The position numbers and the translations under genes were made by a program. From NCBI RefSeq assembly GCF_016745425.1, contig NZ_JAERVK010000016.1:1-64000 (forward strand): 64,000 nucleotides of DNA, read 5' to 3'. The DNA comes from Candidatus Methylomicrobium oryzae (GTDB lineage Bacteria; Pseudomonadota; Gammaproteobacteria; Methylococcales; Methylomonadaceae). The notes under the pieces were generated by a model. That model made no database searches, had not been told where the DNA came from, and saw nothing but the letters and a program-made list of their open reading frames with translations. This document shows positions 8,173-17,636 of this stretch, piece after piece; position 1 is the first letter of the stretch; each line of letters starts with the position of its first letter.

Positions 8173-8364
8173 AAAGTGAACTAAAACGTGAGATGGATGG
8201 GGTGTCGAGAAAAGAGAAATAGTCAAATCTGATGTCCGCCGAATTTGAATCAGACGGCGATCGGTCGTCTTTTTTCGGCATTCTCAGAACTGCCCCTCCT
8301 GATTGGGCAGCCATTTATTCTTCTTAAGCGATACCCCTGCCCGTTCATGCGGCCTTTTGTTCAC

Positions 8365-8820
8365 TCAAAAAGTCAGCGTCATAGACTTCTCCGGTGTTTT
8401 TCTCGCTAATCCCTGATGTCGTCGTTTTTCATTGTAGAAGCGGAAATAGACGCCTTCAGCTTGGCGCGGCGCTTCATACACCTCTTCATATTTTAAGCTG
8501 TGCCAGAGCCGTTCAATAAAGCCATGATCGACCCAGCGTTGCCCCCCCCTGCTGATCTGGATCTGATGAGCATTGAATCCGGGTGAAAGCCTCGCGGGTG
8601 AATTGACTCCCTGGATCCGTTTCGGATAGCGCGCGGCCCAGCCCATTTGCTGCATGAGCCGCTGGACTTTCTTGCGGCTGATCTCGGCGCAACCACGCCA
8701 CGATCGATCAGTTCATCCCGCAGCCTGCGACTCCCTCTGAATGGTTGTTCCAGATGAATTTCATCAATGGCCTTCATCAGCCTCAGATTCTCATGGCAGA
8801 CATCTACTGGCTGGTGACCG
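8365..8820 (-). pseudogene. IS3-family transposase (orfB) remnant
   Basis: Read from the right, the minus strand gives HENLRLMKAIDEIHLEQPF then GSRRLRDELIDRG, and after frameshifts MQQMGWAARYPKRIQG and QRWVDHGFIERLWHSLKYEE, ending FYNEKRRHQGLARKTPEKS. These are successive parts of the IS3-family orfB integrase (HTH_21 and rve_3). The pieces lie in different frames and much of the catalytic core between them, including the first DDE residues, is missing. About half of a normal 280-residue protein remains. No orfA or clear terminal repeats were found. Confidence 0.75.
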
Positions 8821-9112
8821 ACGAAGTGCGGAAGTCCGCTCTTACTCAGGCACCCTCTCTGAGTTACTAAAGAAGGGCCTGATATCCGGCCGCGCGATGG
8901 CTACAACTTCCGTCTATTGACCTGAAACCGATTTATAATGAAAAGGCGGTCCGACCTTGCCACGTACCGGCTTGTATAGTCGACTATTGGCCAAATTCCA
9001 TGCTTGGCGGCAGGAGGGCATTTTGATTTTACGAAACCGACGAGTCGCTAACTGACGTAATCAGCCGCCTCGGTATGCCAATTATTTCCGGTCTGCGAAG
9101 GTTGCGATCGAA
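8821..9112. other. noncoding gap between IS3 remnant and dnaQ
   Basis: No gene or clear hairpin recognised. It lies downstream of dnaQ on the minus strand, so a terminator would be expected, but I see no good GC stem with a U-run. Confidence 0.3.
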
Positions 9113-9838
9113 TCAACGGTTCCATAAACAAACCCCGCCCGCTTTCTCGATCGCAGCCAGACGCTGCTGGTGCGCTTCCAGTTCCTCCGGACCGCAGGCA
9201 ATCACCTTCAAACGCGGACGGTCGGACGCAATGCGCTGGACCAGGCCGGATTCGACCGTTGTCGCCTGGACCTCGGACGCTTCATCGAGCAGCGAAAACT
9301 GCCCGCCGGTCATCAAGAGATAAACGTCGGCGAGAATTTCCGCGTCGAGCAACGCGCCGTGCAGTTCCCGCTGGCTGTTATCGACGCCGTAACGCTTGCA
9401 GAGCGCATCCAGGCTATTGCGCTGGCCCGGATGTTTCTGGCGCGCAAAAGCGAGCGTGTCGAAGACCTGGCAGTACTGGGTTATCGGCGCCAGCGGATCG
9501 TCGAGCAGAGCGAATTCGTGGTTGATGAAGCCGACGTCGAACGGCGCGTTGTGAATGACCAGTTCGGCGCCCTGCACGAACGCCAGAAAATCCTCCGCAA
9601 TACCGGCGAAGCGCGGCTTGTCTTCCAGAAACTCGTTAGTGATCCCGTGCACTTCGATCGCGCCGGCGTCGATCACCCGCTCCGGGTTGATATAAACATG
9701 AAACCGGTTGCCGGTCAGCCGCCGGTTGACCAGCTCGACGCAGCCGATTTCGATGACCCGGTGGCCCTGCTCCGGGCTTAAACCGGTCGTTTCGGTGTCG
9801 AGCACCACGATGCGGGGATTGGCTGAACGCATTTTCAT
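9113..9838 (-). CDS. dnaQ: DNA polymerase III epsilon subunit
   Basis: A 241-residue 3'-5' proofreading exonuclease of the replicative polymerase. The DEDDh residues are visible: D14 and E16 in VVLDTETTGL, D101 in HNAPFDVGF, and H160 and D165 in ELHGALLDAEILADVY. The C-terminal tail past residue 180 fits the part that binds the alpha subunit. Length matches the family. It is the last gene of a probable three-gene run: the ycxB-like gene ends 16 bp upstream and ndh precedes that. Cytoplasmic. Confidence 0.93.
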   Translation of the reverse strand: MKMRSANPRIVVLDTETTGLSPEQGHRVIEIGCVELVNRRLTGNRFHVYINPERVIDAGAIEVHGITNEFLEDKPRFAGIAEDFLAFVQGAELVIHNAPFDVGFINHEFALLDDPLAPITQYCQVFDTLAFARQKHPGQRNSLDALCKRYGVDNSQRELHGALLDAEILADVYLLMTGGQFSLLDEASEVQATTVESGLVQRIASDRPRLKVIACGPEELEAHQQRLAAIEKAGGVCLWNR

Positions 9839-9854
9839 CTGAATAAGGCTCGTT

Positions 9855-10388
9855 TTAACCCGCGTAAAGTTCGATCAGCTTCTCGGCCTGCTCGGCGAAT
9901 TTCTCCAAGTCCCCTTTCTTGACCGTCTCGACCGGAATCACCAGCGCGGTAGTCAGGGTAATGTAGATGTAAACATAGCGCTTGCCGTATTCGACCCGAA
10001 CCAGGTCCTTCCAAGGCATTTTGTTCTTTCCGCTCGGCGATTGCTCGAACAGATAAGCCGGATTGGCCGGATCGATCGTCAATGTATAGGTGCCGAACAT
10101 CGCTTTCTTTTCCTGCGGCGTGTAATGCTTCAGAATTTGCCGGCGCATGTCGTACATCATCACTTTCGGCGACAGCAGCGCCCACAGCGCCGCAACCAGC
10201 CCGATATAGCCTGCCGACTTCGCGTCTCCGTAATAGTAATAATAAAACATGCCGATCAGCACCATGATGCTCGGCACGATCCAGCGGTTTTTGTTGATTT
10301 GGTTTTGAACGTCTTTCGAATTCAGGTATTGCGCCTCGTTGAAATTGACCAGGTCTTCTTCTCTGAACTCGTATTCTATTTCCAGCAT
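9855..10388 (-). CDS. YcxB-like membrane protein
   Basis: A 177-residue protein with two membrane segments back to back (about 37-53 and 57-73), short soluble flanks and a C-terminal beta-rich domain (TYTLTIDPANPAYLFEQ, then VYIYITLTTALVIPVE). This layout, including a Trp-containing 'MPWKDLVRVEYGKRYVYIY' stretch, matches the YcxB-like/PH-like family of unknown function. It sits between ndh (31 bp upstream) and dnaQ, and all three are probably cotranscribed. It is an inner-membrane protein; no enzymatic motif is visible. Confidence 0.65.
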   Translation of the reverse strand: MLEIEYEFREEDLVNFNEAQYLNSKDVQNQINKNRWIVPSIMVLIGMFYYYYYGDAKSAGYIGLVAALWALLSPKVMMYDMRRQILKHYTPQEKKAMFGTYTLTIDPANPAYLFEQSPSGKNKMPWKDLVRVEYGKRYVYIYITLTTALVIPVETVKKGDLEKFAEQAEKLIELYAG

Positions 10389-10419
10389 GTTCTTGTTTTA
10401 ATAATATTTAAGGAAAAAA

Positions 10420-11727
10420 TCAGTGCAGCTTGATCATCGCGTGCACCGTGCGTCTGAATAAATTGGAGAGCGTCAGCATGGCGGTCCGGAAATAGCCGTG
10501 GATCGCGACCTGGTGCATCTTGTATAAGGACAGATACACGATCCGGGCAATGAATCCGCCGACGCTGACCGAACCCATCAGGTTGCCCATCAGGTTGCCG
10601 ACAGTCGTGTATTTGCCGAGCGACACCAGCGAGCCGTAATCGTAGTAGACGAACTTGACCGGCAGCTTGCCGGCCAGCCGGTTACGCAGCGTTTTGTACA
10701 ATGCCGAAGCCTGCTGGTGCGCGGCCTGCGCGCGCGGCGGGATATTCCCGGGATGCCCCGGCCAGGCGCAGGCGGCGCAGTCCCCCATAGCGAAAATCGA
10801 CGGATCGGCCGTCTGCAGGAACTCGTCGACGATCAGCTGGTTTAGATGATTGGTTTCGAGCCCGTCCAGCTGCTTCAGCCAGTCCGGGCCCTTGATGCCG
10901 GCGGCCCAGACCTTCAGTTCGGCCGGGATGATTTCGCCGTCGTGGGTCTTGATGTGTTCCTTGGTCACTTCGGTGACCCGGCAGCCGAGTTTCAGATCGA
11001 CGCCCAGCTTGAGCAACTGCTGCTTGGTCGCCTCGGCAAGTTTGCCCGGCAGCGCCGGCAAAAGCTGCGGTGCGGCCTCGATAATCGTCAGCCGGACGTT
11101 GTTAGATTCGCGAAGCCCGTACACCGCCAGCAGATTGGTCACTTCGTGCAGTTGCGCGACCAGTTCCACGCCGGTCGCGCCGGCGCCGATGATCACGATC
11201 GAAAGCGGCTTCTCATGGACATTTTGCTCATCCGCAAAGTTCTTGATATAAGTTTCGACCAACTGGCGTTGAAAGCGGAAAGCCTGCTGCGTTGTATCGA
11301 GGAATAGGCACTGCTCGGCAACGCCCCGGATATTGAACGAGTTGCTGACACTGCCGACCGCCATCACCAGCGTGTCGTAACCGAACGTCCGCCGCGGAAT
11401 CAGTTCCTCGCCGCTGTCGCTCAAGGTCGGCGCGATCGTGATTTCTTTTTTTGCGCGATTCAGCCCTTCCATCCTGCCGAGCCGGAAGCGGAAACGGTTC
11501 CGGTAACCCTGGGCCAGATATTCGACCTGTTCGGATTCGTCCAGAGTGCCGGCCGCGACTTCGTGCAATAAAGGCTTCCAGATATGGGTCGAAGCGGCAT
11601 CGAACAGCGTTACTTCCGCCAGCCCTTTTTTGCCGAGCTTGCGCCCCAGTTTGGTCGCCAATTCCAGTCCGGATGCGCCGCCTCCGACGATCACGATCTT
11701 GTGTTTTTCGTTATTCCTCTCCGCCAT
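10420..11727 (-). CDS. ndh: type II NADH dehydrogenase (NDH-2)
   Basis: A 435-residue FAD-dependent, single-subunit NADH:quinone oxidoreductase that does not pump ions. The FAD-binding GxGxxG is at residues 14-20 (IVIVGGGASGLE), the NAD-binding one near 178 (IVIIGAGATGVEL), and the second FAD motif is FAMGDCAA. A C-terminal amphipathic stretch (about 385-435) would hold it on the inner membrane. With the Na+-pumping NQR operon in the same window, the cell has both coupled and uncoupled routes for NADH oxidation. The start ATG at 11727 gives the usual N-terminus. Confidence 0.9.
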   Translation of the reverse strand: MAERNNEKHKIVIVGGGASGLELATKLGRKLGKKGLAEVTLFDAASTHIWKPLLHEVAAGTLDESEQVEYLAQGYRNRFRFRLGRMEGLNRAKKEITIAPTLSDSGEELIPRRTFGYDTLVMAVGSVSNSFNIRGVAEQCLFLDTTQQAFRFQRQLVETYIKNFADEQNVHEKPLSIVIIGAGATGVELVAQLHEVTNLLAVYGLRESNNVRLTIIEAAPQLLPALPGKLAEATKQQLLKLGVDLKLGCRVTEVTKEHIKTHDGEIIPAELKVWAAGIKGPDWLKQLDGLETNHLNQLIVDEFLQTADPSIFAMGDCAACAWPGHPGNIPPRAQAAHQQASALYKTLRNRLAGKLPVKFVYYDYGSLVSLGKYTTVGNLMGNLMGSVSVGGFIARIVYLSLYKMHQVAIHGYFRTAMLTLSNLFRRTVHAMIKLH

Positions 11728-11879
11728 GGCCGCCCTTCAGCATCAGATTGATTCGAAAGGCGCCCATTATATCGAATCGGTCAGGACGAAGCGGATTTTA
11801 TTGAAAAGGCAGCGACGGCGCCGGCATGCGGTGTACGCTGCCGGCCTCAGGCCGTATTGATGAGAGTACCGGCTTGCCC

Positions 11880-12660
11880 GGATTCTTCGAAAGGCATCGG
11901 AGGCGCAGTCCACGACTTCACCTCTACCAAGGACAAAGGCTTAGCGGCCAGATAACGAGGAATAACCGGTGCCGAAATCGTCCAGCGACAGATAGGTACC
12001 GCGCCGATGCATGTCGTTCTACGATCTCTCCAAAGTATTGACTGATTATTACACCGAAAAGGTCGCACGCAGGCTCAGTTCGGAAGTCCTGCCGAAACTG
12101 CTCGACGCCCGCCAAGGGATCGGCGAACTCGAATTGGGCAAGAGTCACGGAAAACGCATCCCGACGCTCGACAACTTTTTTGCGGTATGCGACGAGCGCG
12201 GCAGCCCACAATATATCGCCAATCTCATTACCGATATGTCCCAGCAAAAGGAAATAGGAAGGCAACTGCTTCAGGCCAAGGAAGCCGCCGTGTCAGCCGA
12301 CCGCACCAAATCGATGTTCATCCCACCATGTCGCATGAACTGCGCACACCGCTCAATGCGATCAAATACACAGAACAAGGCAGTGTCGCGATTTCCGTGC
12401 GCCCGGCCGACGGCAAGGTATTGACCGATGTCAGGGACACCGGCATCGGCATCGAAACGGAGCAGATGCAGAGGCTTTTCATTCCTTTCGAGCGCCTGGA
12501 CTTTTTTTTGCGCTTAAGAACCTCGGGCACCGGCTTGGGATTGTATCTGACGCGAAAAATTGCGGTTGATTTGCTCTCGGGAGACGTCAGCGTCGTCAGT
12601 ACCCCGGGGGCCGGAAGCTGTTTTCACCCTGAAGATTGCCGGTCATCTGGGAGCGAAATA
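11880..12660 (+). pseudogene. decayed PAS/histidine kinase
   Basis: Fragments of one kinase lie in three frames. From about 11880 there are stop-broken PAS-like pieces. 12011-12320 reads a PAS end and linker (NLITDMSQQKEIGRQLLQAK, then KSMFI). A one-base loss near 12325 shifts the frame into MSHELRTPLNAI, the phospho-His box. This then jumps directly to KYTEQGSVAISV, which belongs in the ATPase domain, so the rest of HisKA and the N-box are deleted. DTGIGIETEQMQRLFIPFER and GTGLGLYL follow, then another frame loss near 12625. It cannot make a working kinase. Confidence 0.8.
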
Positions 12661-12800
12661 ACGGCCGAGGCTCTTGAAGCGAAAAAATCGCAGCAATGGC
12701 CAATCCGCCGGACCTTCCCTCGCCAACCTATTTTCCGGTTAAGGAAACTCTGAATAAGCCCCCCTCTCCCTCCGGGCCGTGCCGTCAAATTAAGATATTT

Positions 12801-12838
12801 CGTAGGCCGGATAAGCGAAGCGCATCCGGCGATCTACG
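12801..12838. repeat. REP-like hairpin
   Basis: GCCGGAT (12806-12812) pairs with ATCCGGC (12824-12830), flanked by the outer pair CGTAG (12801-12805) and CTACG (12834-12838). This is the classic 'GTAGGCCGGATAA...CGCATCCGGC' REP form. It lies between the dead kinase and the 3' end of the SGNH gene and may protect or end the minus-strand transcript. Confidence 0.65.
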
Positions 12839-12883
12839 AGCCTGCATGGAGGAATCCAGGCTCCTGCTTTTTTTAAACCGCCG

Positions 12884-14059
12884 TCAATCGCGCCCCGGCA
12901 ACAGCAACTGCTTCCGCAGCGCGGTCAGAATCTCCGGATGGGAGCCGAGGTAAGAAATTCTGTTTTCAAGATAATTTTGGTAAACCTGGGAAATATTCCC
13001 GGAGGTGATCCGGCTGCCAAGGTGATCCCCATCCCGCTGTTTATAGATTGCATCGAAAATCCGATTGCCGAATTCGTAATTGAAATGTTCGGGATCCTGC
13101 CAATAAACGGCGCTGTTTTGAGTGATTGGCTCGCCGGTAATGCCGTTGTAGCGGGTAAACTCCCACAGCGCCGCATGGCCGCCTTCCTCTTCGAGAAGCG
13201 CGGCGACCGCAGCGAGCCCCGACCAATAAGCTTTGTAGGCGCCGCACACCGCGTCGAGCTCCAGCCAAAGCACATGCTTTGGATAGGCGAACAAGGTCAG
13301 TTCGATGCCTTTCCGTTTTGCAAGGCGAACGATATGCCGCAAGCCTTCCAGATCGAGCCCTGAATCGGCGCCGGGCAAGGCCGCGTCCAGCACGAGCGGC
13401 GCGAACGCGGACTGGTGCAAGGGGATCAGGTCGCAATGCTGTTTTTTCAGCCGCTCGCCGAAAAACTGACGGAATTGGCCTTCTACGCCCGGCAAGCCGC
13501 GGATGTAATAATACATGCCTTCGCGGGTATGGCTCGGGCTGTTCTTGCGCTGCTCCCTGATCGTACCGATCGAGGCGGAGACCGCCTTCAGGGACAACAG
13601 CAATTTGCTTTCCGAAAACCCGTCGATTTCGGGCAACCGGCCCTTACAGTCGACGCGCGGCATGGCGCCCGGCGTGATTCCTATGAAGGCTCGCTTCATC
13701 CCGGTCGTAGCGGCCGCATAATCGAAATAACAAAGTACTCGCCCCCAATCCGCGCCGGCAATCCCGAAATTGTAGCCGGCCAATTTGCCGCTGCCGGTAA
13801 ATCCGGCATGGGTCGGATCGAAGCCGATTTCCGCAAACGAACTGCCGAAAATCAATGCTTCCGGTTGTTCCCGCGCAACGATCATCGGCTTCACGTGGCG
13901 CTCGAAACGCCGCATTTTGGTTTTGACCTTGTTCAAGCCGTCGATCTCGAAATCGCGGTAATACCAGAAAGGATCCACCACCCGGTTGAGTGCTGCCACT
14001 ACGGCGAGAATCAGGCCGATGCCGATCAGCAGCGACAGGGCGAAATGTTTCGGCTGCAT
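12884..14059 (-). CDS. AlgJ/DltD-like SGNH acyltransferase partner of the MBOAT protein
   Basis: A 391-residue protein with one N-terminal membrane anchor (about 7-26) and a periplasmic domain. A GSSF serine motif at residues 72-75 (LIFGSSFAEIGF) and WQDPEHFN near 322-329 supply the Ser and the Asp-x-x-His of an SGNH/GDSL-type active site, as in AlgJ/AlgX or DltD relatives. Its ATG lies one base after the stop of the MBOAT gene, so the two are translationally linked. Together they probably move acetyl groups across the inner membrane onto an extracellular polymer. The polymer is unknown; no alginate or cellulose genes are next to it. Confidence 0.75.
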   Translation of the reverse strand: MQPKHFALSLLIGIGLILAVVAALNRVVDPFWYYRDFEIDGLNKVKTKMRRFERHVKPMIVAREQPEALIFGSSFAEIGFDPTHAGFTGSGKLAGYNFGIAGADWGRVLCYFDYAAATTGMKRAFIGITPGAMPRVDCKGRLPEIDGFSESKLLLSLKAVSASIGTIREQRKNSPSHTREGMYYYIRGLPGVEGQFRQFFGERLKKQHCDLIPLHQSAFAPLVLDAALPGADSGLDLEGLRHIVRLAKRKGIELTLFAYPKHVLWLELDAVCGAYKAYWSGLAAVAALLEEEGGHAALWEFTRYNGITGEPITQNSAVYWQDPEHFNYEFGNRIFDAIYKQRDGDHLGSRITSGNISQVYQNYLENRISYLGSHPEILTALRKQLLLPGRD

Positions 14060-14060
14060 G

Positions 14061-15626
14061 TCAGAATTGGAAATAGATGAACTCGCTGATCTCGTTCAGC
14101 GACAGGATGCCGAGCGCCGCGGCGGTCACGGCGAAGCCCAGCCATACGCCGCTGGGCCGCCATTGCCACCACACCTGCGGGGCTTCGCCGCGAACGTCCA
14201 TGTCCATGCCCAGCGCAGGACGATAGCGCGCCATGACTTGCTGGGTATTCGGAAGAAACCAGACGATGCCCAGGCAAATCAGAATCCGGAGCGGCGCCTT
14301 GGCGGCGTTGAAGGTGTCGGTGTTACGGAACTCGATGCCGTGCCGAGCCAGGGTTTCGGCCGCATCTCCCAGCCCCTGCCGCCATTTCAAAGGCAATGCG
14401 ACGCCGTGCTGTCCGGCCATGCCTTCCAGCAGGAGCCTCGCCGCGTCGACGTTCTCGGCGCGGAAAAACACCCACGCCACTACGACGGCGAGAAAAGTCG
14501 TCAGCAGTGCGATTTTGTGGTACACCGGCTCGGGCACGCAAGCCGTCACCCACCGGCGCAAAACGCTGCCCTGCCACTGGTGGTTGACGACCAGGTACAG
14601 GCCGTGCAGGCCGCCCCACAGAATGTAGGTCCAGTTCGCCCCATGCCAGGCGCCGCCGAGCACCATCGTAACCAGCAGGTTCAGATACCGCCGGAACGGC
14701 CCGTGCCGGTTGCCGCCCAGCGGAATGTAAAGATAATCGCGCAGGAAGCGCGACAGGGTCATATGCCAACGCCGCCAGAAATCGATGATGCTGGCGGCCT
14801 TGTACGGCGAATCGAAATTCAGCGGCAGCTTGATCCCGAACAGGAGCGAGATGCCGACCGCCATGTCCGAATAGGCGGAAAAATCGAAATAAAGCTGGAA
14901 ACTGTACGCCAGAGCCCCGCCCCAGGCATCGAGCATTCCCAATACCTCTCCTTTGGCCGCCGCATCGAACGCGGGCCGGGCATACTGCGCCATCTCGTCC
15001 GCAAGCAGCAGTTTCTTGAACAGGCCGATGAAAAAAACCGACAAACCGGCCGCCAGATTTTCCCAATTGATCCGGTAAATGGCAGGCTTGGCGAATTGCG
15101 ACATCATCTCTTTGTGGTGCAGCACCGGCCCGGCGATCAAATGCGGGAAATAAGTCACGAACAAGACGTAATGCACGGGGCGGAATTCTTTCGCATGCCC
15201 TTGGTAAGCGTCGGCGAGAAAAGCCAATTGGGTGAACGTGAAGAACGAGATGCCGAGCGGCAGCACGATCTCGGGAACCGGCAACGGCCGCTCGACGAAA
15301 TGATTTAGATTGCCGATCAGAAACCCCAGATATTTATAGTAGCCGAGCAAGCCGAGGTTGACCGCAACGCCGAGGATGAAGACCGCCTTGGCCCATCCGG
15401 AAGAACGGAGTTTCATCAGGGCGATCTGTTTGCCGATCTGGAAGTTGAAGCCGATCGAAAGCAGCAACAGCAAAAGGTAATTCGGATTCCACCAGCCGTA
15501 AAACGCCAGCGAAGCGAGCGTCAGCCAAGCGGCGGCCAAAAATTGGCTACGTTTTCCGATCAGGAAAAATAAAATCAACGTGATCGGAAGGAACCCGAAA
15601 ATAAACGCATAGGAATTGAAAAGCAC
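14061..15626 (-). CDS. MBOAT membrane-bound O-acyltransferase (AlgI-like)
   Basis: A 521-residue polytopic inner-membrane protein, the usual size for AlgI/PatA-like MBOAT enzymes, with about ten hydrophobic segments. The conserved catalytic His is in LGGAWHGANWTYILWGGLHG near residue 325, preceded by the conserved FWRRWHMTLSRFLRDYLYIP loop. It takes an acyl group, normally acetyl, from a cytoplasmic donor to the periplasmic side for transfer to a polysaccharide. The next gene supplies the likely SGNH partner. sbcB ends 33 bp upstream, so all may share one transcript. Confidence 0.9.
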   Translation of the reverse strand: MLFNSYAFIFGFLPITLILFFLIGKRSQFLAAAWLTLASLAFYGWWNPNYLLLLLLSIGFNFQIGKQIALMKLRSSGWAKAVFILGVAVNLGLLGYYKYLGFLIGNLNHFVERPLPVPEIVLPLGISFFTFTQLAFLADAYQGHAKEFRPVHYVLFVTYFPHLIAGPVLHHKEMMSQFAKPAIYRINWENLAAGLSVFFIGLFKKLLLADEMAQYARPAFDAAAKGEVLGMLDAWGGALAYSFQLYFDFSAYSDMAVGISLLFGIKLPLNFDSPYKAASIIDFWRRWHMTLSRFLRDYLYIPLGGNRHGPFRRYLNLLVTMVLGGAWHGANWTYILWGGLHGLYLVVNHQWQGSVLRRWVTACVPEPVYHKIALLTTFLAVVVAWVFFRAENVDAARLLLEGMAGQHGVALPLKWRQGLGDAAETLARHGIEFRNTDTFNAAKAPLRILICLGIVWFLPNTQQVMARYRPALGMDMDVRGEAPQVWWQWRPSGVWLGFAVTAAALGILSLNEISEFIYFQF

Positions 15627-15659
15627 GCTGTAAATCCTTCGGCAACCCGGCGGAAACCG

Positions 15660-17141
15660 CTAAACCGGCAAAGCGGCCGGCAGACCGGCTTGGCTGCGCT
15701 CGATGCCTAAACGTCGCATTTTTTGAAGCCCATAGGATTCGAGCGCGGCGACGATCGATTGATCGGCCGACGCGTCATTTCTCAGCGCTTCGAGGCGGGC
15801 AAAATACCGGTCGAACGTGATCCCTGCACCCGGTGTGCGGCCGCTCAACCGGTCGGCGCAGAATTGCTGCCAGCGCTCCGCTTCTTCGGCGTTCAGCGAA
15901 TCCGGATAATTCCTTGCGCGGTAACGGAACAGCATTTCGGAGAGGCGCCTGTCGGCAAACGTCAATGTCGTCTCGGCGAGTTGTGCGGGCGACATCGAAC
16001 GAAGCTTGGCCATTTTGCGCTTGTCTTCATCCGTAAAAAAACCGCCCTGGTATATCGCCAGATCGGGATCGTTCTCGGTCTCGAAATCGTTTTCCGCATC
16101 GAACACCTGTACGATTTTTTCCGCCAGCCCCGCCGCGGCTTTGATTTTGGCGATATGCGCTCCGCACACGGCCAGATCGATCGCCAGGCGCTCGGCGTCC
16201 TGCCCCCGGATTACCGACACCGGCGCCAGCACCGGACATTTGTTCAAATGAACGGTCTTGAGCGGAATTCTTTTCTCCCCTTCGGGTAAGTCTTCCGCCG
16301 CGGTAAAAATGCGCCGGCGGATTTCCGCGGCGGACAATTCGAGCATCGGGCCGGGATCGATCGATACGTCGTAAACGATCACGCCATTGCCGTTGACCGG
16401 ATGCCAGGCAACCGGCAGTACGACCGCCAGACAATGGCGAGATGACGAATATTTCCCCGAAACATGGACGACCGGCTCAAAGCTGCCGATTTGCAGCAGT
16501 TTCAGCGCTTCGGCTTTGACCCGATGCCGAAACAGGAACTGATACAGTTTCGGCTGCGCCCGGCTGAGCAGCTGCGCGAGCGCAATCGTCGCCTTAACGT
16601 CGGACAAGGCGTCGTGCGCAGCTTCATGAACAAGCCCGTTGGCCACTGTCAGGCGGTCGAGGCGCAACGTCGGCGTGCCGTCGTCACTGAACGGCCATGC
16701 GAGCCCGTCCGGGCGCAACGCACGCGCCGCCCTAACCACGTCGATCAGATCCCAGCGGCTGTTTCCGTACTGCCACTCGCGCGCATAGGGATCGTAAAAA
16801 TTGCGGTAAAGGCAATTGCGCGTAACCTCGTCATCGAAGCGCAGCGTGTTGTAGCCTAAGGCGCAGGTGTTCGGCGTCGAGACTTCCTGATGGATCAGAC
16901 GAATGAATTCGGCTTCAGAGACGCCTTTTTGTTCGGCCAATTGAGGGGTGATGCCGGTAATCAGGCAGGCATCGGGGTGTGGCAGACAGTCATCTGCCGG
17001 CTTCAGATAAACGACCAGCGGCTCGCCGATCGGATTGAATTGCAGATCGGTACGGACGCCCGCGAATTGGACGGGGCGATCCCGGCGCGCATCCGTACCG
17101 AACGTTTCATAGTCGTGCCAATAAAGCGAGTGATCCGTCAC
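15660..17141 (-). CDS. sbcB: exodeoxyribonuclease I
   Basis: A 493-residue ssDNA-specific 3'-5' exonuclease used in recombination and mismatch repair. The N-terminal DEDDh nuclease starts YWHDYETFG (D10, E12) and continues with AHDALSDVKATIAL, which holds the His and last Asp. The SH3-like middle and helical C-terminal extension fill residues 200-480, as in E. coli SbcB (475 residues). It lies 14 bp downstream of a CBS-domain gene and upstream of the acetylation genes; the functional link to either is not obvious. Confidence 0.93.
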   Translation of the reverse strand: MTDHSLYWHDYETFGTDARRDRPVQFAGVRTDLQFNPIGEPLVVYLKPADDCLPHPDACLITGITPQLAEQKGVSEAEFIRLIHQEVSTPNTCALGYNTLRFDDEVTRNCLYRNFYDPYAREWQYGNSRWDLIDVVRAARALRPDGLAWPFSDDGTPTLRLDRLTVANGLVHEAAHDALSDVKATIALAQLLSRAQPKLYQFLFRHRVKAEALKLLQIGSFEPVVHVSGKYSSSRHCLAVVLPVAWHPVNGNGVIVYDVSIDPGPMLELSAAEIRRRIFTAAEDLPEGEKRIPLKTVHLNKCPVLAPVSVIRGQDAERLAIDLAVCGAHIAKIKAAAGLAEKIVQVFDAENDFETENDPDLAIYQGGFFTDEDKRKMAKLRSMSPAQLAETTLTFADRRLSEMLFRYRARNYPDSLNAEEAERWQQFCADRLSGRTPGAGITFDRYFARLEALRNDASADQSIVAALESYGLQKMRRLGIERSQAGLPAALPV

Positions 17142-17155
17142 AACCTACGATCGGA

Positions 17156-17551
17156 TTATTGGGTCGCGGCCAGCGCTTTGAATAAATCAGTTCTGCTGAT
17201 GATTCCCACCAGTTCGCCGTCTTCGTACACGGGAAAACTTCTGACCGGCAACTTCATGAATTTCTCGGCCAGATCGACGATGCCGGCATTGGCATTCACG
17301 GTAATCGGGTTGCGGGTCATATAATCTCCGACTTTACCACTCATACCCTGATTATAGACCGCATCCAGAAACGCTTTCATGCCGTCCATTTCGGAAAACA
17401 TGCCTAACAGATGGCCCTTACCATCGAGAACGGGCGCACAAGTGATCTTATGGTCGAGCATGATCTTTATCGCATCAATGACACTGTGATCCTGCGTCAA
17501 TGTGACTAAGTGTTTGGTCATATAGTCTGCTGTTGATATTTTATTCAGCAT
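17156..17551 (-). CDS. tandem CBS-domain protein
   Basis: A 131-residue protein made only of two CBS motifs: about 8-60 (YMTKHLVTLTQDHSVIDAI, APVLDGKGHLLGMFSE) and about 75-128 (YMTRNPITVNANAGIVDLA, FPVYEDGELVGIISRTDL). Such pairs bind adenine nucleotides or S-adenosylmethionine and act as energy or ligand sensors. No effector domain is attached, so its partner is unknown. The sbcB start lies 14 bp downstream. Confidence 0.85.
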   Translation of the reverse strand: MLNKISTADYMTKHLVTLTQDHSVIDAIKIMLDHKITCAPVLDGKGHLLGMFSEMDGMKAFLDAVYNQGMSGKVGDYMTRNPITVNANAGIVDLAEKFMKLPVRSFPVYEDGELVGIISRTDLFKALAATQ

Positions 17552-17636
17552 AACAAACTCCTTAACGCATTAAATTGTTATCAATTAAAGCAGTTACCGA
17601 ATCGAGACCAATACCGACGCTTTGTATAAATAAGAA

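Noticed and set aside
12801-12838. terminator for the SGNH/MBOAT operon
   Set aside because: The hairpin has the REP form and lacks a U-run on the minus strand, so I list it as a repeat, although it may still slow 3' decay.
13986-15308. 440-residue plus-strand open frame
   Set aside because: It lies wholly opposite the SGNH and MBOAT genes, has low-complexity Arg/Gln/His-rich content and no domain. It is an antisense shadow of GC-rich coding DNA.
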